A DNA stretch of 16,271 nt from Methylobacterium sp. Lineage in GTDB: Bacteria; Pseudomonadota; Alphaproteobacteria; Rhizobiales; Beijerinckiaceae. Below the pieces are notes generated by a model. The model worked only from the letters and a program-made list of their open reading frames with translations, was not told the DNA's origin and did no database searches. Position 1 is the first letter of the stretch. The number at the start of each line of letters is the position of its first letter. Shown one piece after another: positions 7,491 to 14,113 of the stretch. The position numbers and the translations under genes were made by a program. Location: positions 1 to 16,271 of the forward strand of contig JAJKJG010000032.1 in the NCBI GenBank assembly GCA_021154065.1, read 5' to 3'.

Positions 7491-7790
7491 TTAGGCTGCG
7501 GTGCGGCGGTGAAGCTTGCGGTAGGCGATAACGCCGATGGCGATTGCGGCGGCGAGCCGAAGCACCGGCCCGAAGGCGATGACGCTGTCGCTGTAGTTGA
7601 GGGCACCGTGCAGCGCGACGATGAGGCCCTGTCCCACCATCATGGTGACCAGAAAGGCCGCAACCGCGATCAGAAGGGCGACGAAATCCGACAATCGCTT
7701 GCCCCCGGGCGCTCCAGTGTTGATCCGTCTGTGGTTAACAAATGCTAAATTTCCCGATTTGCCCAGCTTTGGGCCGCTTCGTCGCCGCAT
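7491..7790 (-). CDS. small two-helix membrane protein, unknown function
   Basis: I do not recognise this protein. Full length from ATG 7790 is 99 residues. Two transmembrane helices are clear (about 36-60, FVALLIAVAAFLVTM..., and 71-90, AFGPVLRLAAAIAIGVIAY), ending in a basic tail RKLHRRTAA. The first 32 residues (MRRRSGPKLGKSGNL...) are encoded by AT-rich DNA that looks intergenic. A TTG at 7694, preceded by GGGGGCAAG, would give a 67-residue protein starting directly before helix 1. That shorter form is at least as likely. It lies 101 bp upstream of the TIGR02302 gene on the same strand and diverges from the small gene at 7818, with the AT-rich promoter region between them. Confidence 0.65.
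   Translation of the reverse strand: MRRRSGPKLGKSGNLAFVNHRRINTGAPGGKRLSDFVALLIAVAAFLVTMMVGQGLIVALHGALNYSDSVIAFGPVLRLAAAIAIGVIAYRKLHRRTAA
7720..7751 (+). promoter_or_regulatory. candidate promoter / CtrA-like site in the AT-rich divergent region
   Basis: TTGATC (7720-7725) and a TGCTAAATT segment (7743-7751) give a loose -35/-10 pair with a 19-base spacer, about 70 bases before the ATG at 7818. Overlapping it, TTAA-N7-TAAA (7735-7749) differs in one base from the CtrA consensus TTAA-N7-TTAA of alphaproteobacteria. This is the most AT-rich spot between the two small divergent genes. Both assignments are tentative. Confidence 0.3.
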
Positions 7791-7817
7791 TTTCCTGTGA
7801 GCAGCGAGGCAACGAAC

Positions 7818-8075
7818 ATGTCAAAGATGGGGGCGGGGATGATCGGCGACGATGCGGGGGGGGCGCGCGGCGCCGGCGCGGCAGATCCAAGGCTCGCGCG
7901 ATACGCAACCGAGTTGAACGAAATCCTCCGGCGCGTCGCCTCGATCATCGGCGACATCGACGTTCTCAAGCGCGAGCGGCTCTCCGAGGAGAGCTTCGAA
8001 GCGCGCGCCAGGCTCGCGAGCGCCTATTTCCAGAAGCGCTGGGACCCCGTTCCGTTGCGCAGGAAAGCGGCCTGA
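7818..8075 (+). CDS. small soluble hypothetical protein
   Basis: Not recognised. The product has 85 residues, with a Gly/Ala-rich N-terminus (MSKMGAGMIGDDAGGARG...) followed by a charged helical region from about 30 to 75 (ARYATELNEILRRVASIIGD, then DVLKRERLSEESFEARARLA) and the end QKRWDPVPLRRKAA. There is no signal peptide and no cysteine. ATG at 7818 has GCGAGG at a spacing of 8, better than the in-frame GTG at 7797, which would add seven residues. A run of eight G (7856-7863) falls inside codons 13-16, so slippage or a sequencing error there would change the frame. The frame downstream is normal high-GC coding sequence. It ends 25 bp before the convergent gene at 8101. Confidence 0.7.
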   Translation: MSKMGAGMIGDDAGGARGAGAADPRLARYATELNEILRRVASIIGDIDVLKRERLSEESFEARARLASAYFQKRWDPVPLRRKAA

Positions 8076-8100
8076 TCGGCAGCGCGACCGCGGGCGGGCG

Positions 8101-8409
8101 TCACCGGCAGGGGAAGCTGGTGATGAGGTAATCGCCGACCACGAGGCCCGCCTCGAGGTTGGCCTCGAGCCGGTTCTTGGTCAGGCGATCCGAGAATCCG
8201 CCGATCACATCGCCGATCGAGGTTCCGGCCGGAATGCAGACCGTGGCGCGGGCCGAGCTTTGGTTGCGCCCGTCGATATAGCCCTGGATGTAGGACGCGC
8301 AGCTCGCCTGCTGGGTCCGGGCCGTGCACATGGCCTGGAGGGCGCCGGCGGTCATGCTTTGGGCGGAGGCCGGCGAAGCGGCGGCGAGGGCGAGGAGGAA
8401 AAGGCGCAT
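8101..8409 (-). CDS. secreted four-cysteine protein, Rap1a/Tai-like
   Basis: The product has 102 residues with a clean signal peptide MRLFLLALAAASPASAQS, cleavage expected after ASA (14-16). The mature part has four cysteines (28, 37, 58, 101). The pattern ASCASYIQGYIDG ... VCIP ... SIGDVIGGF ... GDYLITSFPC is that of the Rap1a/Tai domain family, whose founding members are periplasmic immunity proteins of type VI secretion effectors. Most chromosomal members have no known effector and unknown function, and no effector is seen here. ATG at 8409 was chosen because it begins the signal peptide; the frame is open up to 8481 but the extra 24 residues lack the features of a leader. It lies 59 bp downstream of lysA on the same strand and may be transcribed with it. 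Confidence 0.72.
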   Translation of the reverse strand: MRLFLLALAAASPASAQSMTAGALQAMCTARTQQASCASYIQGYIDGRNQSSARATVCIPAGTSIGDVIGGFSDRLTKNRLEANLEAGLVVGDYLITSFPCR

Positions 8410-8468
8410 CCGCCACAGATAGGCCGCGACGGTCGCTTCACAAGGCGTGTGCCGGCAGACGGGCACGC

Positions 8469-9737
8469 TCACGCCAGCCACTCCGGCACCCGATCGAGCC
8501 CGATGAGCTCATCGTAGGTCTGCCGCGGCCGCACCAGCGCGGCGTCGGCGCCGCGCACCAGGATCTCGGGAACCAGGGGCCGGGTGTTGTAGGTCGACCC
8601 CTGGACGGCCCCATAGGCGCCGGCCGTCATGATGGCGAGGAGGTCGCCGGGCTTCGGCGCCGTCAGCTCGCGCCCCAAGGCGAGGTAATCCCCGGTCTCG
8701 CACACCGGCCCGACGACGTCGGCGACGATGCGCGCCGCCCCCGGCGCCGGCTCCCACACCGGCTTGATCTCATGCTCGGCCTCATAGAGCGTCGGACGGA
8801 TGAGGTCGTTCATGCCGGCGTCGACGATGACGAAGACCTTGCCCTCGCCTTGCTTCACATAGACGACGCGCATCACCAGGATGCCGGCGTTGCCGGCGAT
8901 CATGCGCCCTATCTCGAAGATCAGGTTGAGCCCGAGGCCCTGCGTGTGGCGCTTGATGATCGCCGCGTAGGAATGCGGCTCGGGAGGCGGCGGATCGTCG
9001 TCGCGATAGGGGATGCCGAGCCCGCCGCCGAGGTCGAGGTGACGAAGCGCGTGCCCTTCCGCCAGGAGGTCGCGGGCGAGCTCGGCCAGGAGCTGGGTTG
9101 CGTTGTCGAACGGCTCGAGCTCGGTGATCTGGCTGCCGATATGCATGTCGACGCCGGTGACCTTCAGGGCCGGGAGCCGCGCCGCGCGGGCATAGACCGC
9201 GCGGGCGCGCGCGATCGGGATGCCGAACTTGTTCTCCGACTTGCCGGTCGCGATCTTGCGGTGGGTCCTCGCGTCGACGTCCGGGTTGACCCGCACTGAG
9301 ATCGGCGCACGCCGGCCCTTCGCGGCCGCGACCTCGGCGAGCGCCTCCAGCTCGGGCTCCGATTCGACGTTGAAGCAGAGGATGCCGGCATCGAGGCCGG
9401 CCGCCATCTCGTCCTTCGTCTTGCCGATGCCGGAGAAGACGATGCGCTCGGCCGGCACCTTCGCGGCAAGCGCGCGGCGCAGCTCCCCTTCCGAGACGAT
9501 GTCCATCCCGGCGCCGAGACGGGCAAGCGTCGCCAGCACGGCCTGGTTCGAGTTCGCCTTGACGGCGTAGCAGACGAGCGCGTCCGTACCGGCGAAGGCC
9601 TCGGCGAAGACGCGGTAGTGCCGCTCGAGCGTCGCCGAGGAATAGCAGTAGAACGGCGTCCCGAACGTGTCGGCCAGATGCCGAAGGTCCACGTCCTCGG
9701 CATGCAGGCGGCCGTCGCGATAGGTGAAGTGATGCAT
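8469..9737 (-). CDS. lysA: diaminopimelate decarboxylase
   Basis: PLP-dependent decarboxylation of meso-2,6-diaminopimelate to L-lysine, the last step of lysine synthesis; cytosolic fold-III dimer. The product has 422 residues, typical length. The PLP-binding lysine is Lys60 in CYAVKANSN. HIGSQI is at 199-204, the phosphate-binding LDLGGGLGIPY at 234-244, the C-terminal active-site CETGDYLA at 346-353 and the tyrosine region TAGAYGAVQGSTYN at 371-384. The usual phosphate-loop EPGR motif reads EIGR here (275-278), with Ile in place of Pro encoded by ATA, a rare codon in this GC-rich gene. The start is ATG at 9737. It is the third gene of argH-lptM-lysA, a standard Hyphomicrobiales cluster, 44 bp after lptM with a small hairpin between. 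Confidence 0.97.
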   Translation of the reverse strand: MHHFTYRDGRLHAEDVDLRHLADTFGTPFYCYSSATLERHYRVFAEAFAGTDALVCYAVKANSNQAVLATLARLGAGMDIVSEGELRRALAAKVPAERIVFSGIGKTKDEMAAGLDAGILCFNVESEPELEALAEVAAAKGRRAPISVRVNPDVDARTHRKIATGKSENKFGIPIARARAVYARAARLPALKVTGVDMHIGSQITELEPFDNATQLLAELARDLLAEGHALRHLDLGGGLGIPYRDDDPPPPEPHSYAAIIKRHTQGLGLNLIFEIGRMIAGNAGILVMRVVYVKQGEGKVFVIVDAGMNDLIRPTLYEAEHEIKPVWEPAPGAARIVADVVGPVCETGDYLALGRELTAPKPGDLLAIMTAGAYGAVQGSTYNTRPLVPEILVRGADAALVRPRQTYDELIGLDRVPEWLA

Positions 9738-9752
9738 GCGTCAAGCCTTGAG

Positions 9753-9772
9753 CGGAGCGCGGGCTCGCTCCG
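9753..9772. repeat. intercistronic hairpin between lptM and lysA
   Basis: Perfect 7-bp arms CGGAGCG (9753-9759) and CGCTCCG (9766-9772) with a six-base loop, within the 44-bp gap between the lptM stop and the lysA start. There is no T-run, so termination is unlikely. It may modulate mRNA stability or lysA translation. Confidence 0.4.
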
Positions 9773-9781
9773 GCGCCGGGC

Positions 9782-10180
9782 TCAAAGAAGCGGATCGAGG
9801 ATGAAGGGCTCCTTCGGAATGGTGACGCCGCGTTTTCGACCGCCGCTCTGGGGCGTCGGCACTGGCGACGGGACGATGTTCGACGGCAGCTCGTCGGGCT
9901 CGTCGTCCTCGCCCGGCACCGGCGTCGTGCCCTCCGGCCGGCGCGCCTGGGCAACGGCTGGCACTTCCGTCAGACCGGCCGTCGCGGCGCCGGTCGGGTT
10001 CGCGGCCGGCGCCGCGCCCTGCCGCTGCCGCCGCACCTCTTCGCGCTGCCTCTGCGCCCCGGCCGCCGCCGGATCGGGCGGCGCCTCGAGCGGGCCGCGC
10101 CGCCCGCAGGCGGCAAGCGACAGCGCGATGATGCCGGCCAGAAGAGCAAGGCGGCCGGAAGCGGAAACGGTCGGAATCAT
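9782..10180 (-). CDS. lptM: LptM-like lipoprotein (LPS translocon maturation chaperone family)
   Basis: Short lipoprotein of 132 residues. The signal peptide MIPTVSASGRLALLAGIIALS ends in the lipobox LAAC at 22-25, so Cys25 would be lipidated. It is followed at once by the LptM/YifL hallmark CGRRGPLEAPPDP (25-37). In Escherichia coli LptM helps the LptD/LptE outer-membrane LPS translocon mature by favouring correct LptD disulfides; a similar role here is inferred. The rest is a long Gln/Arg- then Pro/Asp-rich disordered tail, ending KEPFILDPLL, longer than in E. coli. ATG at 10180 has GAGG at a spacing of 6. The frame continues far upstream inside argH on the same strand, but only this start gives a signal peptide. 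Its place between argH and lysA is the usual one. Confidence 0.88.
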   Translation of the reverse strand: MIPTVSASGRLALLAGIIALSLAACGRRGPLEAPPDPAAAGAQRQREEVRRQRQGAAPAANPTGAATAGLTEVPAVAQARRPEGTTPVPGEDDEPDELPSNIVPSPVPTPQSGGRKRGVTIPKEPFILDPLL

Positions 10181-10221
10181 CGAGAACCTCGAAACTCGGC
10201 CGGCACCATAACGGGAGAGGT

Positions 10222-11691
10222 TCACGGAAGCGAGACCTCGCGGTCGAGGTCGGCCTGCGTCGGACCCTCCTGCGCCGCGCGCGCGCCCGGCCGCGGCGGC
10301 TCCGGCCGCGCCTTGCGCAGGCGCGCGAGCCAGCGCTTCGCCTGCTTCCTCACGTTCGCCGGGGCGGTGCCGCCGTAGCTCGTGCGGCTGCGGACGGATC
10401 GCTCGACGCCGAGAACGCCGAACACATCGGCCGTGATGCGCGGCTCGACGGCGCGCATGTCCTCGAGGGAGAGCTTTTCGAGACCGATCTTGCGCTCGGC
10501 CGCGAGCCCGACGAGGCGGCCGGTGACGTGGTGCGCGTCGCGAAAGGGCAGGTTCAGCGCCCGCACGAGCCAGTCGGCGAGGTCGGTCGCGGTCGAATAG
10601 CCGGCCCCGGCCCAGCGCTTCATCGCCTTCGTGTCGGGCTCGAGGTCGCGCGCCATGCCGGTGATCGCCGCAATGCAGAGCGACAGGGCGTGGACGGCGT
10701 CGAAGGCGCCTTCCTTGTCTTCCTGCATGTCCTTCGAATAGGCGAGCGGCAGGCCTTTCATGACGACGAGGAGCGCCTGCAGGGCGCCGAAGATCCGGCC
10801 GGCCTTGCCGCGCACGAGCTCGGCCGCGTCGGGGTTGCGCTTCTGCGGCATGATCGAGGAGCCGGTGGTGAAGGCATCGGAGAGCCGCACGAAGCCGAAC
10901 TGCGGCGTCATCCAAAGCACGATCTCCTCGGCGAACCGCGAGAGGTGCACGGCGCAGATCGAGCCCGCGGCAAGCGTCTCGAGCACGAAATCGCGGTCGG
11001 AGACGGAATCGAGGGAGTTCGCGGTCGGCCGGTCGAAGCCGAGCGCCTCCGCGGTCATGAAGCGGTCGATCGGGAACGACGTGCCGGCGAGCGCCGCGGC
11101 GCCGAGCGGGCACTCGTTGAGGCGCCGGCGCGCGTCGGCGAAGCGCCCGCGGTCGCGGGCGAGCATCTCGACATAGGCGAGGAGATGGTGGCCGAACGTC
11201 ACCGGCTGCGCCGGCTGCAGATGCGTGAAGCCCGGCATGACGCAGGACGCGAAGGCGAGCGCCTTCTCGGCGAGCGCCGTCTGCAGCCCCGCGAGCTGCC
11301 CGTCGAGGGCGTCGATCGCGTCGCGCGCCCAGAGCCGCATATCGGTCGCGACCTGGTCGTTGCGCGAGCGCGCGGTGTGGAGCCGCCCCGCCGACGGGCC
11401 GATGAGGTCAGCGAGCCGCTGCTCGACGTTCATGTGGATGTCTTCGAGCGCCCGCGAGAACGTGAAGGCGCCGCTCTCGATCTCGGTCGCGATGGCCTTG
11501 AGCCCGCGCTCGATCGCGGTCACATCCTCGTGCGGCAGGATCCCGGCGGCGCCGAGCATCGCCGCATGCGCCAGGGAGCCGCGGATGTCGTGGGGAGCAA
11601 GCCGCTTGTCGAAGCCGATGGAAGCGTTGATCTCCTCCATGATCTCGGCCGGGCAGGAGACGAAGCGCCCGCCCCACATCCGGTTCGTCAT
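10222..11691 (-). CDS. argH: argininosuccinate lyase
   Basis: Cleaves argininosuccinate to arginine and fumarate, the last step of arginine synthesis; cytosolic homotetramer of the fumarase/aspartase superfamily. The product has 489 residues. It opens [10 protein letters not shown]. The conserved regions are HTARSRND at 105-112, [11 protein letters not shown] at 153-163 and the superfamily signature [12 protein letters not shown] at 277-288, whose Ser279 is the catalytic base. The normal C-terminus ([21 protein letters not shown]) is followed by about 30 extra Pro/Arg/Ala-rich residues, a probably disordered tail. The start is ATG at 11691, 24 bp from the divergent tlpA start, so its promoter must overlap tlpA. 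Forty-one bp separate it from lptM downstream. Confidence 0.97.
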   Translation of the reverse strand: MTNRMWGGRFVSCPAEIMEEINASIGFDKRLAPHDIRGSLAHAAMLGAAGILPHEDVTAIERGLKAIATEIESGAFTFSRALEDIHMNVEQRLADLIGPSAGRLHTARSRNDQVATDMRLWARDAIDALDGQLAGLQTALAEKALAFASCVMPGFTHLQPAQPVTFGHHLLAYVEMLARDRGRFADARRRLNECPLGAAALAGTSFPIDRFMTAEALGFDRPTANSLDSVSDRDFVLETLAAGSICAVHLSRFAEEIVLWMTPQFGFVRLSDAFTTGSSIMPQKRNPDAAELVRGKAGRIFGALQALLVVMKGLPLAYSKDMQEDKEGAFDAVHALSLCIAAITGMARDLEPDTKAMKRWAGAGYSTATDLADWLVRALNLPFRDAHHVTGRLVGLAAERKIGLEKLSLEDMRAVEPRITADVFGVLGVERSVRSRTSYGGTAPANVRKQAKRWLARLRKARPEPPRPGARAAQEGPTQADLDREVSLP

Positions 11692-11715
11692 CTGCGCCGC
11701 CTGTCGCTTGAGCCC

Positions 11716-12354
11716 ATGACCCGTCTCCCGACCCGTCGGCGGCTTCTCGTCGGAAGCCTCGTCGCCGGCCTCGCCGTCGTCGGCGCTGCCCTATACGGGA
11801 CTCTTTCTGACCCGGGCAACAGCGCCGCCCCCGAGTGCCGGGCCGCGACGCCGGTCGCCTTGCGCCTCGCGCCGCTCGCGCAGGGCGAGGTTGCGGCGGT
11901 GAAGGTCGAGCGGCATCCGAGGCCGCTGCCGGCTCTCAGCTTCAACGACCCTGAGGGGCGGCCGATCACGCTTGCCACGTTCAAGGGCAAGACCGTGCTC
12001 CTGAACCTCTGGGCGACCTGGTGCGTCCCCTGCCGCCAGGAGATGCCGGCCCTCGACAAGCTCCAGGGCGAGCTCGGCGGGCCGGACTTCAGCGTCGTCG
12101 CGGTGAATATCGACACGCGCAACCTCGACAAGCCGAGGCGCTGGCTCGTCGACGCCGGCGTGACGCGGCTTGCCTACTACGCCGACCCGCAGGCCAAGGT
12201 CTTCCAGGACCTGCGCCAGGTCGGCAAGGTCGTCGGCATGCCGACCACCTTCCTGCTCGATCCGCAGGGCTGCGAGCTTGCAAGCCTCAGCGGTCCGACC
12301 GAATGGGCGAGCGAGGACGCGCTGAGGCTCGTGCGCGCGGCGCTCGGGCGCTGA
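11716..12354 (+). CDS. tlpA: TlpA, membrane-anchored periplasmic thioredoxin
   Basis: Periplasm-facing thiol reductase. In Bradyrhizobium japonicum TlpA reduces the copper chaperone ScoI and the CuA site of CoxB during assembly of aa3-type cytochrome c oxidase. The product has 212 residues. An N-terminal anchor helix is at about 9-28. The thioredoxin active site WATWCVPC has Cys103 and Cys106, and the cis-Pro motif GMPTTF has Pro176. Two additional cysteines (Cys41, Cys186) match the structural disulfide known in the Bradyrhizobium protein, and the [15 protein letters not shown] tail is characteristic. The start is ATG at 11716; there is no in-frame alternative nearby and no good ribosome-binding site, possibly because the divergent spacer is only 24 bp. 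It converges with the membrane-protein gene ending at 12359, only 4 bp apart. Confidence 0.94.
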   Translation: MTRLPTRRRLLVGSLVAGLAVVGAALYGTLSDPGNSAAPECRAATPVALRLAPLAQGEVAAVKVERHPRPLPALSFNDPEGRPITLATFKGKTVLLNLWATWCVPCRQEMPALDKLQGELGGPDFSVVAVNIDTRNLDKPRRWLVDAGVTRLAYYADPQAKVFQDLRQVGKVVGMPTTFLLDPQGCELASLSGPTEWASEDALRLVRAALGR

Positions 12355-12358
12355 GGCG

Positions 12359-13342
12359 TCAGCCCGACGGCAGGAGCTTCAGGATTTGCGTCAGCTGCGA
12401 GGTCAGCAGCGGTGCCGCAATCGTGAGGGCGTTGGCAAGGAAGCTCGGCAGGCTGGGAGTGAGCTGGTGCTTGGCCAGGAAGGCCCGGACGCCTGTCTCG
12501 GACTGACAGGGCACTTCACGAGCGATTCTCTGCAAACGGCCGTAAAGAACCCCGGCAGGACCGCAGAACAGGATGAACAGCACGAGCGAGTACGACACGC
12601 CGTGCAGAGTCACGATGCCGTTGGTCAGGGCCCCGTAGGGCGAGTCGCCCTTATCGTTTTTCATGAACGCGGTCGGCCAGGCCAGATAGGCCGCCATCGT
12701 CGCGATCCCGGCGACGAGAAGAAGCGCGCCGAAGAGAACGATGAGCCGCAGCGATTGCATGCGATTCTCGAGCCTTGCGGCTTGCTCATCGGCGGCCGAC
12801 GCGTTGGTTGGTTTGTCCGCTGGAAGATCCAGGACCATGGCGCAGCAGGCGGTGCCAACGAACGCGGCCGCGAACCCGACGACGACGTTGGAAGCCGCGA
12901 TGCTCCAGCGGAGCCAGCCGAGTTGCCCCAAGGCTCCAACCGTCCAGCTGAACACGTCCTTGCCGACCGCCTCGTAAACATGGCCGGCTTGCACCGCGAG
13001 CCACGCCACGATCAATCCAAGCACGGTCGCGACAATAAACGCACCTCTCTGCGTCTCCCGCGACAGCAGTCGCAGGCTGCCGATCGAAACCAAGATCGCC
13101 GCGACGCTGACGACGGTGAGGAGCAACCACAAGGCGGCGTAGGTGTAACCGAGCTTGGCGAAGTTCATGCACGCCGGGAGTTTCGTAGCATCCGTGCAAG
13201 GTCCGGGCTGCGGGTCGAAGGAAAACACCAAGCCGCGGCTGAAATCCAGTGCATGGCTCAGGATGAACTCGCCGACTGCGAAGAGCAGGAGGGCGCCCAG
13301 CAGAGGTATCCAAAAGGCGAGAGCGCTTCGGTTCAGCAGCAT
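12359..13342 (-). CDS. polytopic membrane protein of unknown function
   Basis: Not recognised. The product has 327 residues from ATG 13342 (332 from GTG 13357, equally possible; neither has a strong ribosome-binding site). About seven hydrophobic segments are seen, near residues 8-33, 65-89, 99-122, 145-172, 201-226, 241-272 and 303-325. A loop after the first helix holds two cysteines (GPCTDATKLPACMNF) and probably faces the periplasm, where they could form a disulfide. A CC pair lies in helix 4. A charged cytosolic stretch (DLPADKPTNASAADEQAARLENR) joins helices 4 and 5. Local GC is near 60-65 percent, against about 70 percent in neighbouring genes, and more AT-ending codons are used. This suggests acquisition separate from its neighbours. 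It ends 4 bp from the convergent tlpA stop. Confidence 0.78.
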   Translation of the reverse strand: MLLNRSALAFWIPLLGALLLFAVGEFILSHALDFSRGLVFSFDPQPGPCTDATKLPACMNFAKLGYTYAALWLLLTVVSVAAILVSIGSLRLLSRETQRGAFIVATVLGLIVAWLAVQAGHVYEAVGKDVFSWTVGALGQLGWLRWSIAASNVVVGFAAAFVGTACCAMVLDLPADKPTNASAADEQAARLENRMQSLRLIVLFGALLLVAGIATMAAYLAWPTAFMKNDKGDSPYGALTNGIVTLHGVSYSLVLFILFCGPAGVLYGRLQRIAREVPCQSETGVRAFLAKHQLTPSLPSFLANALTIAAPLLTSQLTQILKLLPSG

Positions 13343-13386
13343 GGGTTGCTCAACCACCTACCGTTGCACGGTATCTGGGCGGCACC

Positions 13387-13425
13387 GCGGCTTCAAGCCG
13401 CTTCTCGCGCGGCGAGCGCGCTCGC
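13387..13425. repeat. two palindromes in the divergent spacer
   Basis: GCGGCTT-C-AAGCCGC (13387-13401) is a 15-base palindrome, and GCGAGCGCGCTCGC (13412-13425) is a perfect 14-base palindrome ten bases later. Both lie in the spacer between the start of the unknown membrane protein and the HNH gene. Perfect palindromes could be regulator binding sites, but GC-rich DNA produces such palindromes easily. Confidence 0.35.
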
Positions 13426-13495
13426 GCCGAAGCATGTGGGTGCAGCGGGGTGTTTTGCGGCGCAGCCTTCACAAGCCGGTCATCCGCCCTGTAGA

Positions 13496-13528
13496 TTGAC
13501 TTCGGGAGCGGATTCGTCTCTTCGGGAG
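13496..13528 (+). promoter_or_regulatory. candidate -35 and CTTCGGGAG direct repeats before the HNH gene
   Basis: TTGACT (13496-13501) overlaps the first of two exact CTTCGGGAG copies (13500-13508 and 13520-13528) whose starts are 20 bases apart, close to two helical turns. No convincing -10 is seen. The second copy ends 15 bases before the GTG start. It may be a promoter with a tandem regulator site; evidence is limited to sequence pattern. Confidence 0.35.
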
Positions 13529-13543
13529 TAGCGAGGAGGTGGC

Positions 13544-14113
13544 GTGACGATCCATGTCCAGCCTGTGGTGCGGCCGGAAGCCTGCCCGGCGCTCGTCCTC
13601 AACGCCGATTACCGGCCGCTGAGCTATTACCCCTTGTCGATTTGGGGTTGGCAGGACGCGATCAAGGCCGTGTTCCTCGAGCGGGTGAACATCGTCTCCG
13701 AATACGACAAGACGGTCCGAAGTCCGAGCTTCGAGATGCGGCTCCCCTCCGTCGTCTCGCTCAAGACCTACGTCAAGCCGACGCGCCACCCGGCCTTCAC
13801 GCGATTCAACGTCTTCCTTCGCGACCGCTTCACCTGCCAGTATTGCGGCGACCGCGAGGACCTGACCTTCGACCATCTCGTGCCGCGCTCGAAGGGCGGG
13901 CACACGACCTGGGAGAACGTCGTCGCCGCCTGCTCGCCCTGCAATCTCAGGAAGGGCGACCGCCTCCCGCGCGAGGTCGAGATGTGGCCGCGTCAGGCGC
14001 CCTTCGCCCCGAGCCTCTCGGACCTCCACCGCAACGGCCGCCTGTTCCCGCCGAACTACCTGCACGAGAGCTGGATGGACTATCTGTACTGGGACACCGA
14101 GCTCGAGCCGTAG
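13544..14113 (+). CDS. HNH endonuclease family protein
   Basis: The product has 189 residues. The N-terminal half (VLNADYRPLSYYPLSIWGWQDAIKAVF, residues 18-44) is characteristic of a chromosomal HNH family widespread in bacteria. The HNH core follows: zinc cysteines C98xxC101 and C130xxC133, the FDHLVPRSKGG motif with His111 and His120, and Asn125 in WENVVAAC. It should be a metal-dependent nuclease, but the cellular role of this single-gene family is not established and no methylase or mobile-element partner is nearby. GTG at 13544 is fixed by a very strong ribosome-binding site, GAGGAGG, 6 bases upstream. Its last 34 bases overlap the end of the convergent dsbB gene. Confidence 0.92.
   Translation: MTIHVQPVVRPEACPALVLNADYRPLSYYPLSIWGWQDAIKAVFLERVNIVSEYDKTVRSPSFEMRLPSVVSLKTYVKPTRHPAFTRFNVFLRDRFTCQYCGDREDLTFDHLVPRSKGGHTTWENVVAACSPCNLRKGDRLPREVEMWPRQAPFAPSLSDLHRNGRLFPPNYLHESWMDYLYWDTELEP

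Noticed and set aside
4963..7494. An 843-codon open frame on the plus strand opposite the TIGR02302 gene
   Set aside because: It is antisense to a recognisable conserved protein; its Leu/Ala runs come from the Gln/Gly repeat. Long antisense frames are normal in DNA this GC-rich.
10181..11113. Upstream extension of the lptM frame into argH
   Set aside because: The extension has no leader or motif. Only ATG 10180 gives a lipoprotein signal peptide and a ribosome-binding site.
10528..11715. Long upstream extension of the tlpA frame across argH
   Set aside because: The extension is antisense to argH. The anchor helix and family alignment fix the start at 11716.
13544..14113. HNH gene as part of a restriction-modification system, phage or mobile element
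   Set aside because: No methylase, terminase, integrase or transposase is nearby. The protein belongs to a common solitary chromosomal HNH family.
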